Shown piece by piece: positions 1 to 12,300 of a stretch of DNA of 64,000 bases. The notes below the pieces were generated by a model. It was not told where the DNA came from and did not search any database. It saw nothing but the letters and a program-made list of their open reading frames with translations. Where the stretch lies: assembly GCA_037447655.1 (NCBI GenBank), contig JBBHKE010001483.1, forward strand, positions 1 through 64,000. Reading direction: 5' to 3'. The first letter of the stretch is position 1; the number at the start of each line of letters is the position of its first letter. A program made the position numbers and the translations under genes. Source of the stretch: Zygnema cylindricum. Taxonomy: Eukaryota > Streptophyta > Zygnematophyceae > Zygnematales > Zygnemataceae.

Positions 1-47
<47 letters not shown>
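1..47. repeat. (AG)n microsatellite
   Basis: A perfect AG dinucleotide run occupies the left edge of the window. Confidence 0.97.
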
Positions 48-48
<1 letters not shown>

Positions 49-74
49 GTTTACTGATACTCAAAGAAGTCAGA

Positions 75-300
75 ATCTCTTACTATGCCATTGCTTATCT
101 CTGATTAATTTTTGCTATCTCTTATCACATCTTATTATCTCTTATTAACTTTTATTATCTCGTAGTATCCCTTATCGCCTCTTTTCATCTATAGTTATCT
201 CTTACCATCTCTTACTACCACTTATTACCAGTTATTATCTCTTCCCATCTCTTGTCATCGCTCATCATCTCTTGTTATCTCTATTGCCTGTTGTTATCCT
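75..300. repeat. TATCTCTTATT-type degenerate minisatellite
   Basis: Short units of the form TATCTCTTATT/TCATCTCTTA recur with a period of about 10-12 bases. The stretch lies just beyond the last ATAD5 exon I could place and is probably intronic or 3' flanking sequence. No coding potential is visible. Confidence 0.7.
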
Positions 301-359
301 TATCTCCCATCCAAGGAAGTTACGCAAATTTTCGTTCATAAAAACTCCACACTGCTTAC

Positions 360-3300
360 CTCGCCTCGTCCAAATCGTGAACTGCTGGAAATGTTACTAT
401 TGAATCAAAATTTGATGCTTCCCATTTGGAGACTCCTTTGGTTGCTGAATTTAAAAGAGCCCAAAGCATTTCCTCTTCATTGGTCGCCTCAAGACGTAAT
501 TTTCCAGAACACAGAGACTCCATATGTACTTTGGATTGTTCATTTGGTAGGGATTTCTGAAGACAACAACAGAAACTCGAATGTGCGAGAAACATAGCCG
601 CCTCTGAAGAGGTAAACATTCCGGTTGTTGTTTGTCGCTGGTCGTTTCTCATTTGTCTTTTCACGTGAAGAGGTAATCTTCTCCGTGTTTCAATACACAA
701 TGGTTCTTCACAGGGTGAATCAGCCTGAATTAACAAAATTTCCAGAGATAAGTCAGAAAAAATAGAGATGCAATCGAAGACTGCCAAGGTTGCAAAAACG
801 AAGAGGAAAATTAGAGTTTTCCTCCTTCCTCCACAACACTCAAAAATGCTACAAAATGCTGCAATGGCATGGCATTATATCAAGAAACAAAGATGGCATG
901 ACATGGATAAATATCTGAACATTTGGATATTTGGTGCATCTTCCCCTTGAAAGCCCAATGCAGTCATCAAGACTGCAGAAAATTAAGGGCTTTGCTTTGT
1001 CGTTTTCTGACAAAGCCTTCACCTATAATTGGGCGTGCTGCTTTACCATGGGTATTTCACCTTCTCTTTCTCATTAAAGCAGATAGAAACTGGCAAATAA
1101 TATTACGTATTCAGCGCAGTTGATGCTATTTAAAGCACAAAAACAATAAAGTTTTCCGGCTTTACCAGCTTTTATCCGGATCTGCAAATATTCTTTTAGG
1201 TCTTACACTTCTGAGCCAGCAAAAATCTTATGTGATCCTTGATTAGGGAAAACCTCACCATATTAGCAATATGTTCGAAATTTGAAAGCAAGTCGGCGTC
1301 AGACAAGCTTTCAGTCATATCAGCAATATTTTTGAGTACGTCCACCATTGATTTTGTGTCCTCACTAACTAAATGCTTAAAAGTATCTTTTTTTTCTCTC
1401 ATTGTCTTCCATCCATCGTCAATTGCAGTAGGATTATAATCACTCCTAAACACATTACCCTTCGAAACATTGGCCTCTCCACAACTCTCTGGAACGATCT
1501 CCTCCAGTTCTGTTATATTTCCTCCTCTAACATCCAGACTTAGAGAATCCTGTCCTTTCAACACGTTTAACTGTGGTTTGCAGGGTAAGAAAGTTTCATC
1601 ATGAAGAGCTTCTATCCCATTCTGTCCATATTCCATGACCCCATCTCTCTCTCTCGAGACCATTCCCACCTTGATGCCATGGAGGATATTTGAATTGGGC
1701 TCAGATTTTTTTTTTTGGAAACATGTATTATAGTTTTTCTGAGGAGATTCTGGGCTATTCACAACAAACTGCATCATGGACCGTAAGTCACATTGACGTC
1801 GAACTGATCTATATTTGTTTTCTTCCCTTTGTTCCTCAATTGAGACACACTCTTCAATGGTCTCTCCACAAACAGGACTCCTATGATCATTTTCCTTCAT
1901 CTCAACACCCTCTTCTTCCCGCCTCACTTGTTTCACTTCAGAAGACTCCAAATGCTCCTTTCCATTATCCACTTCCGTTGTTTCAAGAACCTGTTCGGAG
2001 GACTTTGAATGCTCCTTTGTATTATCATCTTCCCTCGACTCGACAACCTCTTCCTGCCTCGGTAGGTTTTCTTCAGAGGACTCTGAGTTCTCCTTTATAT
2101 TATCATCATCCCTTGTTTCAACAACCTCTTCCCCCCTCTGTTTATTAACTTCAGAGGATTCTGAATGCTCCTTTTTACCATCATCCTCCCTCATTTCGAC
2201 GACCTCTTCCCGCCTCAGTTGTTTTTCTTCAGAGGATTCCATTTGCTCCTTCCTATCACCATCTTCCCTCATTTCAACAAGCTCTTCCACCTGTTTAAAT
2301 ACAAAGGACTCCGCATACTGCTGTCTACCATCAATCACAACCGGATCTTTCAGGCTCTCATCGTCTCTAGAGTTTCCCTCATCTCCCTTTTTCAGAGTTT
2401 GAGAGATATCCCTGTACACATCCTTTGACTCTACATGCATATTTTTCGAGCTCCAAAACATGGTATTAATGTCGTCTGTGCTTGTTTTTCTATCCAAATC
2501 TTCTAAAAATCCTATCGTCATGTTTTGCTGCTGCTGTTGTAAATCCGTAGGAAAAAGTTCCTTCATGGATGTCATTTGCTTTGGGCTATAAAGTATTTTC
2601 TCACCGACAGTGTCCATGATTCCTCTTTTGTCCCTCGGCACAGTTCCCCCGTCTTTACTTTCCTGGTTACCATTGATTAAACCTTTACTTCGCCCTGATT
2701 GGCTACCATCAACTGTCAATTCAGTTTTTTGCAAGCAAACTTCATTTACAGTTAACATCGACTCATTCGGCTCTGTCATGAAGTTTATTGCCTCTTGCCA
2801 ATTGTCACTCACACGAGACTCTACGTTTCCACTATGACTTATTATTCTGTCTGAACAACCAAACATTGCATCCTCCTCTTTCTCTATTTCTTTTCTAACT
2901 AATTTTATTTTTTGTCTATCATGCTTCATTTTAAAGACCACGGCAGTTTCAATGTTATCAGCATCATGAAGTTCACGGCATATTCTCCTTCTATCCCCCT
3001 CTTGCAAACAGGAATTCTCCACCACTTTTTTGAGAACATTTTCCTCTGTAGTGTTGTCACCCAACAGCTGAGCTTCTCTCTCTGGTGCAAAATTCTCTGG
3101 CACATTAATCAGGTGACTCTTCTCTCTACTTTCATTAAGAACCTGCACAGAAACTTGAAATCTTTGCTCTTCCTTTCTGGGCTGTATATTTTCAGAACCC
3201 GCATCTCTTACCGTGGCAGGCGAGCACAGCTTACAAAACCAGTCTCCATGAGGAAGTTCTTGCAATTTAACCTCCAGACATTCCATATGCCATCCTGCGT

Positions 3301-6300
3301 TACATATGTCACAGAGGAGCATAGTCTCCTCTGGCTCTGGTTGCCCGCAACATTCACAGGATTTGTTTTCATCCACTCCCTCAACAGCTACCCTCTCAAC
3401 TTTTCTTTTCGTCTTCACTTTTCGTCTCAGCTTCTTACTCTTGCCCATGGTTCTCAGAGCACCCTTGCCATTACTGTCATTCGTCCTCGTGGCTCTTTGA
3501 ACTGAAATTCTAACCACAGGCATCGAACTATTACCAGCACTGTTCACCAAGTACTCCACATTATTAGACTCGTCCATTGAGGGAAATGTTAGAATTGACA
3601 TATCTTGCACAAAATCATGCACGCAGTCGGACTTCATATCATAAGACTGCCTCTTTCCTGTCCTATCTTCACAAATTTCTGTCTCCATCTCATAGTCTGA
3701 GTGCAACAACCTGACACTCTTCTTCCTTTGCCTTTTACCGCGCCGTTCTGTTACTGTTGCGCCTGAAAAAGATTTTGACAGGTTTGGACTGGTGAAGATC
3801 GTTCCCTTCTCTCCCGGGACATTCTCCTCCCCTCCGCGTTTCCTAAGCACTTCATCATTTTCTTCCTCCATATCAATATTCTTCAATTCCTCTGCTTGGA
3901 CTTTCATGGCCTCCACCTTTGCTTTCCTTTGTACAGTCTTAGCTTCTCTTTCCAGTTTGCGGAAAAGAAAAACAGCCTCTAATCTCTTTTTTTCGCAAGC
4001 CATGGTCTCTATGCCCATATTTGCAGCAGCCATGTCCAACGCATACATCTCCTCCTTCTCCAACTCCAAAACCCTCTCTTGTACTGCAATAGATAACGAA
4101 CAAACGAAGGAAATGTCTAGCATTTGCGGTGCTAATCGATGGTAAATATCATAGTCGTACAAATCCTGAATCTCGTCAAGTGAGCCATTGGCAAAACTCA
4201 ATTCTTCAGAAACACTTTTGGCAATTTTTTCATCGTCCTTTCCTCTCAATACCTCTCCCGTCAGACATTCAAAGTCAACTGGAGGCATTGATGTCGCACT
4301 GAAAGCATTTTGTTGTCCATTACAGGGTTCTCCGGAATCTGAAAAGTTGTTAACATCAGTTGCTATAACATGTTGTTTTTCAGTGGATGACTCCACAATA
4401 AGAGGCGAAACGACAAGCTCCTTTGCAGGTAGACTATTGGTCTCCTCCAAAATTTCCTGAGTGTTAGAAATCAACGAGGGTACTTCTGCCTGTTTTCGTG
4501 ATCGAGCTATCTGTCCCCAAAACTGAAGAGTAAGAAGGTGGCGTCGCAGGTCATGGTCGCTCCTACAAGCGAGACGGTCCAAAAGGGATGGAGGTGTCTG
4601 CAAATTTTCTTGGGCAGAGATCTGTGATCATCCATTCGTCACAACGAACAGTTAGTCATCACAAAGATCAGTTAGTCATCACAAAAGCAAAAGCAAATGC
4701 TCTCAAAAGCAAATGCTTGGATATGTGCAGAATAAACAAGCTAAAATTAACTGTCCTGGTGCAGTCAGAGCAATAGCTGGAATTTAGCAACTCTTTAGGA
4801 TTTTTAAGATTTTTTAGGGGTCAACGTCTCACCATGGCAGTTTGTAAGAACAAATCCTTCGTAAGATGGGCTTGAAATTTGACATGATGTCTGAGAAGGA
4901 CAGGTGGGAGCATTGGGTTGGCCACTGCACAATATGGATGAGAAGATGTCAGGAAAATTCCCTTCCGCTTAGGCATGTAAATTTGGCGTCAGCATAGGCA
5001 ACCTTATCAATAATTGAAAAAACCAGCTGATTTGGACCTACATATGTGAGTAAACAGAGAACAGTTTTCTCTAAAACTTATTTGAAACTTATCTATCGAT
5101 TGAAACATGATGCTGTATCTGAGCCAATGTTCGAGGTCCACAACTATGCAAACACACAGACATTCAAAACTATCATTCAAAAAGCAGAAACTTATGCCTG
5201 ATAAAATTTAGCACTTGCCATTGGTCGTGAGAATAATCGGTCGTTTCTTCCTGGCAGCCAATTGTGCGAGAGCAGTGGTAAAACCTTTGTCCTCTTCCAC
5301 CAGCACCTCCACCTCCTCAAAGAGCACCAATGACATCGTTGGGCCAAGTCTGTTCCCTGTTGAGATAGTAAGGGCTCCGCATAAGTATTCCTGAATATCA
5401 ATATCAAGAACAAAAAACGCACTGAATGTACCAGGATGCGTAGCTACCTTGACCATCTCTATGTGTTGATCACGATTATTCGAGTGAGTGTAAATCATAA
5501 ACTAGTGTTAACAACACCACTAATTAGTTAAGGGACCTATAACGAGCCATAACTCGAAACATAATATAGTGTAATTAACTGTTGTAAAGTGTTAAAGAAA
5601 ATAATTCACTAATTCTGGTAGAGATGGGCGGTCTACCAAATCAATGATTCAAAGAAAACGGCGAAACAAAAGGAAACAAGTAAAAAGGCAATGGTGAAAT
5701 GAGTTAAACTGCATTTAACAGCTCTGCAATGCAGAAAAGGTACTCCCTAACGTAAATTTAACCTCTGTTTCAAGAAGAGTAAATCTGTCAAATCCAAAGC
5801 TTATGTACTCTCCACTAATGTCACTAGAGTGATTATGGCAGTGATTCTATACACAAATAGTTACATTTATGACTTCTATTTTACCCTTAACAACATAAAC
5901 CTAAACAATCAGGAGCACTGCAAATCAGGTACAAAAGTACAGACATGGTGCAATACTTGCAAATGTGCCACATATTGCCTCTGATAGATTGTCGATAATG
6001 GAACTTAAAAGGAATTATTGCCTAAGTTATAACAACTCACATACAGTTTTCACAACTCACCTAAACTATCCATAGGTGGACGTGTTGCAACTACTGTCGT
6101 GGTAGGGGGTACAATGGGAGTCCCTAACTCAGTTCCTTTTGAGGACTTATTATTCTTTCTTTTGTTTATCCCACCAGGTGGTGACAGGCTACCGTTTTGC
6201 TTTCCCATAAAAAACATGGCATTAGGATGATCATTTAGGCGTTTCTCCCCTGTCTCCACTGCGATAACATCAACCTGTTTTGACTCATAGGCTCCTTCTG

Positions 6301-9300
6301 CAAAGGAGTTTTCTGCATTCGACCTGACAATCATAAAAGTAAAACTGTCAACAATCCTTCAAGTCAGGCAGTCAATGCAATCATCAATTTGTTATATTTC
6401 CTGACAGACCTTGTCTTTCCTCTCTTGAACTCTTTATAGGCTCTAGCAGGCATGTGATTTTTTCAAAATGCTCCCTGGAATTTCCTTCACATTGACCAAC
6501 ACATTCATTAACCCTCTTTAAAAAATAGTGTCTTAGCACAGGTGATGGATCTCACCATCTGTTCAAACCATGTGACTCTGTTGCCTCTCCAAAGCGTTGC
6601 TTTATAAGGGACCCATTTCGACAGTCTGATGCATTGATCTGCAGCAATTCATTTAATCCATCTCATAAATCATTTAATTCATTTAATGAGCCTGTGTGTT
6701 TAACTCTGACCTTCACTTTGAGATCTGGGGAAGCCAAACTGAACCAAGCAATTATAGAAAATTTCCCCATAGACCTTTTCGCCTGCAAAACCTTTCAGCT
6801 GACCTAAAGTTAAAGCCACAGTTCTCACTAAGGAACTTCTCGTCAGTTAAATTCATAACAAATGCTTTGATAGACGCATGGCAAGACTCTCTGCAGTCAG
6901 CTACACCTTTCAACGTGGTCCAAACTGTTTATGAACCAAATCTTTTGAATGGCTTTTAAGGCAATTTTGATGGTTTTGAAGGCAAGTTAGATTATTACGT
7001 TTAGTAGAAACATGTACCAAAAGGTGTGCATTAGCATTGGTAGCACAATAATAAACGTGCTAACACAACCCATACTATCAGTCTAGCTAAAACGGTAGCT
7101 TTTTTTACTTGAAACTTCATATATGAACAACACTTAAAAATGTTGAGAACGAGGAGGGAAGTCAGTCACCTCTATAACATCAAAGCCGAGCTCCCGAGCA
7201 CATGCATACACTGCTGCTGTCTTTCCGCACTGCATTTTACATAGCAAAAGAAATAGAGTACGTAACTGAAAAAAACAGGCCATCATGCAACAAGAACTAA
7301 AACGCAGCTAATAATGGCAACTGGTGAAGGTGAATGTGGCAACAATGTTTGTCCAAATATGAGACTGAAGAAAATGTTAACAGGTAAGGTGATGTTAATA
7401 TGCATGGAAGTCAAATCCTATTAGACGTGTCCATCGTCTCAAAATCTACAAAGCATAGACACAGCGTCTCTTTTCAAATGGCTTTGGCCCTCTTGTCATC
7501 CAGCAGCCATTCATTCGCATTGGATTTATCTAACCAGCAAAAGTTGAAGGGTGACATATACTCGAAAGATTGTGAATTATATAGATTGTTTTATCGCTTC
7601 ATCACATTTCTACTAGACGCTATTATCCAAGAAATGAGTGGTTCTCAAAAAAGCGTACACATCTGAAACACAAACATCTGAAAGATTCTGCAAAAGCTTC
7701 CAAAAGACCTAAAGACTGAATTGACGTAGGAAAGGCTTTCTGACTGGAAAATCATCACCGTATTCATAGGCAAGAAACTCACGCCCACAGGTCCAGATAG
7801 CAGTAAAGTGTTGCAAAGTCCATCCGCTTCTCCATCACTGTCCATGTCATCCACTTCATTTAACCACACTTCGTTATCACTGTCTTCATTGGCACAGTTT
7901 TCTGAGGTGACTTTCTTCACTGTTGGATTAGAAACCAGCGGAACAGCTGTCTGCGACAGAATCCTTGACCGCCATTCCTTGAGCCAGTCACGAATGGCTT
8001 CAACTCCCTCTCTATTACCACAGACCTGGAAAACACTAAACATGAATTTTGTGACCTTTAAACATACACAAATATCTTTAGATGTTAAATGTTGTCTGAA
8101 ACACAGTGTGAACACATAAAAGGTAAACGTTGTGTACAGCTATAATACTATCAGACAACATCATTGTCTAACTTCGTGTAAGAGCACTGACTTCTTCGAT
8201 GACCGAAGAATGAAAGGCTCAAAAATAATACCGAACTTAATGGTAATGCTTCAGCAATCTCAGCTAATGAAAATATGACTAAAAAAAGTGATGCCGAACA
8301 AGAAAAGAAGGGAAGGAATGAAGTTGAAACTCTCACGTGAACCCCTCCTCAATACACATCAGCAATTTCCCTCCAACATCTGTCTGAATGTTGAATAGTA
8401 CTTTGAAATGATAAAAATCAAAAACATATTCTCAAGATAACAGCAGCGAAAATCTCTAATTTTGGAAGTTTAAAAATCTCCAATTACGGCTTACCTCTTG
8501 TGAACATGTTGGTTGATACTTGTCAGTCCACATGACGTTGTCGCAACCCAAAATACTGTTTCCGCCACTCCCAATTGCTTGACCTAGGGGCATATTTTGT
8601 AAAATCGAAGATTTTCTTTGCTCCAATTCTTTGCTAGAGCCCATTAAAAACTCATGGAACCTGTTTCAGCAAAGAAAACTATTCAGTATTGGGGAAGAGT
8701 ACACCGATGAGAGTATCATGGAGAATCGACCCTAGTGAAGATTACAAGGGAACATATCAAGCTCTCGCTCGAGACAAAAATAAAAATAGCAAAAAGCAAA
8801 AGAACAACAATATCCTGTTAATTTTATGTGTTTACAACTTGAATTCGCTTGAAAAACAACAAGCCCTCTCCCTAAACATTAGAAATCAAAATACAGAATG
8901 AACTCATGATAGCATGAATAGCTTTTTTATAATCTCATCAACTAATACCTTTGCTCACCTGCCAAAATCAAAAGAAGCCCATTGGAATACACTGCTGTAT
9001 TCTTGCCCAAAACTAGTCTGATTTTTTAAAGGCAACGCTCCATCAGTTTCGATCCAGCCTTTGTTCTGTCCAAACCCCAGAAAAATTTCACAATGAAGAT
9101 TAAACTCCCCAGAAGCATTCCCATAATCGTTTTTGAAAGTACTTTAGAGGAACATAATTTACAAACACCTGAGATATTTGCGAAGAAGAAACCCCAAAAG
9201 TTAATTGCACTTGATCACAATCCACTTGCCCGTGGGTGATTAAGTGGTATAGAAAACCAATTGTTAGGACATGAAAGTCCCCCCCCATTATCAAGACAGC

Positions 9301-12300
9301 AATTCTTTTGCTAAAGCTGTCTTGTTTCTTTCTATTTTCTATGCAGAAGTTTTTGTATAGTGCATATGACGATTATTGCGTGACACATTAAGCCAGCATA
9401 TTTGAAGTTACTGGTGTTGATTTGAGGGACAAATGTTTTGAAATGTCCCTGGAGTCGAACAATGTGAGTCCATGTTTGATCCCTTATGAGTGGAAAGATA
9501 CAACCCAGCCAATACACTGCCATCCTAGCAATTAATTGAACTTCACCTACAGATATACAATACAGAGTACAAATTCAGGGATTGACAAAACACTTTGTCA
9601 TCCACAAAAAAACAGCTAAGCAAAAACAAAATTGTGCTTTGTAACAACCCACTATAAGAAAAAATGATGGAAAAATGAAGGGGAAAGGGTTTAGGCAGAC
9701 GAATGGACCTATTGTCTATAACCAATACCGGAACACATGGATTGTTAAAGCAAGTATCTGAAACTACCTGCATGTACTGCCACACAGAAATGAACCAATT
9801 ATTTTTCATTTCCTGACCGTGTGGATGAGATATTGAGACATCCGTCTCCTCTCCAGATGATCTCGCCAAACCTTCGAGGCTAAGAGGGACAGACTGAATA
9901 GTATGCATCTTTGGAATCGATCTCCTGATGAGCCTGAGTAACTGCAAAGGTGAATCTTCATGAAAAGTAACCCTCGATGGAAGATAATCATTCACTGTCC
10001 AATTGACCCACGTGGGTGCTGGCCTTCGATCCTACATAGCACACTCCAAGTTAAAGGAAAAAAGTGAAAAATATGTAAAACAGCTCAAAGTTAATGATTT
10101 GTCACAAAATTGGGTAGTTTCACGCATGATACTACCCAAAATCGAGTATCATAAATAATCATCCTGATGGGCTTTCTGCTTGCAACAACGACTAAACGAG
10201 CTCGAAACAAAAACACGGAATATTGCTCAGAACACAGTTTGCGAGTTAAGAATAGTCAAGATAACTAATGACTCACTTGTTCACACTGAATGACATGAAA
10301 ATAACCAACTATTACTCAGAACACAGCCAAATTGGCAGTAGTTGTGGTTGGAACTCAAGTTAAGAATAGTCAAGATAAATAATGGCTCACTTGTTCAGAC
10401 TGAGTGACATGGCCTGGGCCAGCTGGTGAGAGGGGAGGTCTCGTCTCAGCATACTGTATGAAGGTCCCACCACCAGTGCTCCCAGCATTTGATTTTAAAG
10501 ATGAAGTAAAGCCTCTGATGAAGAAAGGATGAGCCATCTTTCCTGCACTTAATCGTGCATTTTCCTGCGCAACAAGGAACCCAAAACCACAACTCCCTTC
10601 TTTAGACATCAAAGGAGCTTCCTAGACGTCACTATTTTAAAATTTACTATGTGAGCTGTGCCCCAACCTCTCCATCTAATAAACTATACGATTGGTTAAT
10701 GATTGAACACACTCGTGTTATTGAACATACTCGTGTAAGTAACAATTAAACAAACTTCGTGATACTAAAGATTGGACATACTCGTATTATTAATAATCGA
10801 ACATATTCATGTTATTAATAATTGAACATACTCACATAATTGACAAGCATCACATGCCAAAATCCTGTCAGGAGCAAAGGGTCTACCTCTGAGGCCTTTT
10901 TTGATTCCGCTCTTAACTGTTGTGCCTGTATCCTCGCTCTAAGAAATGGATCAAGAGCTGTCTGATCTGCTGTAGTGTCCTGTTTCTTCTCCCCATCCAC
11001 ATTGGTATTGGTGACCCTTCTGCGATTCGCAGACTTCTCCTTGGTTTCTTTAGGCCTCCTCTTTTTCCTGGTTGATGATGGGTCATACTCCTCTAGCTCC
11101 TTTTCCTCTGCCCTGCGTCTTTTCTCCTTCTTTTGGCCCTTGTCCACCTTCAACTTTTCATCCTCGTTCCTCTTTTGCTCTCCTGATTTCAGCACTTCCA
11201 CTTTTTCTTTTTGTCGCTTGAGTCGTTGAGACACTGGCAAAAAAAAATCTGCAAGTTCACGTAAATTGCATATGAGTCACACACAAAGTCAAATGACAAT
11301 CTTCAAGTTGACTCCATGATGTGTTTGCAAATAACACATCTTCATTGTTGAAAGATTGGAATTGCATTACCTTCTCGAGATTCGGTGCTTTTCTTTGCGG
11401 ATAGGACTTCCTCAACGCCAACCCTGGGCTCTAAAGACCCTGTTCTATCATTTCCCGCATGAGGGGACGTCTCAGAGGTAGGCTCCTTAATCCCGAAATT
11501 GTAAAGCTTTTTCTGTCCTTTCCTTGATGCCTGCTTTTTGCTCACTATCTCACTAGTCTCTACATTTCCTCCAGATTGATTATGTCTTTTCACTACCTCT
11601 TTACAACCTTCGTCATTTTCTCCGTGTAAACGGATAACTTCTTCATGTTTTTTTTGTTTTTTTCCTCGCGATAGTGGCCGAAAAAAATCTGCAAGTACGG
11701 AGAATGGAACCTTAGGACGCATATGTCTGGGAATTTCTGAAGGTACCAGACAAGAAGATCTTATCCATGGGTACTAATTCCATAAATGCCAGAAAGTTAG
11801 AAACAATTTCAAGCAGATGAAAACAATGAATTTGAAATCAAGCTCTGGACTAGAATCTGAAGGCTCAGTTTACCAGCAAGGAAATTGGCACCATCGAATG
11901 ATTCAATTCAAATTGTACCCGGATATAACTTAAAGAACACAAACAGTCCCGACTACAACTTTCCTAATTGTTTTAATCACAGGCGTTTAATTCCGACATT
12001 ATTTTGATATTACCTGCAACTTAGTTTATGCTTTAGTTAATGCAATCCTTTCTATAACCAAATGTAATCAAACTAATATATGCAGAACCATAGCATTAAG
12101 ACTTACCATGCTCAGAAGTTGTTTCAGTGTGAAGGCCTGTGCAAGACTTCTCCAATTTCAACAATACACGACCATCCTGTTGCGATGATTGTGTGTCAAA
12201 CTTAGCATCTAGGATTGGTGGTGCTACTTGCTTTTCCTGTGTCTCCAGGAGATTGCCATTCATCCCTTCTCCAACCATCAACCTTGTTTGGCATTTTCGT

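Noticed and set aside
1239-4776. Several plus-strand open frames of 60-197 codons opposite the large minus-strand exon
   Set aside because: They are shadows of ATAD5 exon 17. Composition follows the complementary codons and no domain is visible.
7170-7783. Possible direct join of the Walker A exon to exon 14 (6323-6061)
   Set aside because: Every GT-AG join hits a stop within about 15 codons. Inserting exon 13 (6638-6556) restores the frame and supplies the NASD motif.
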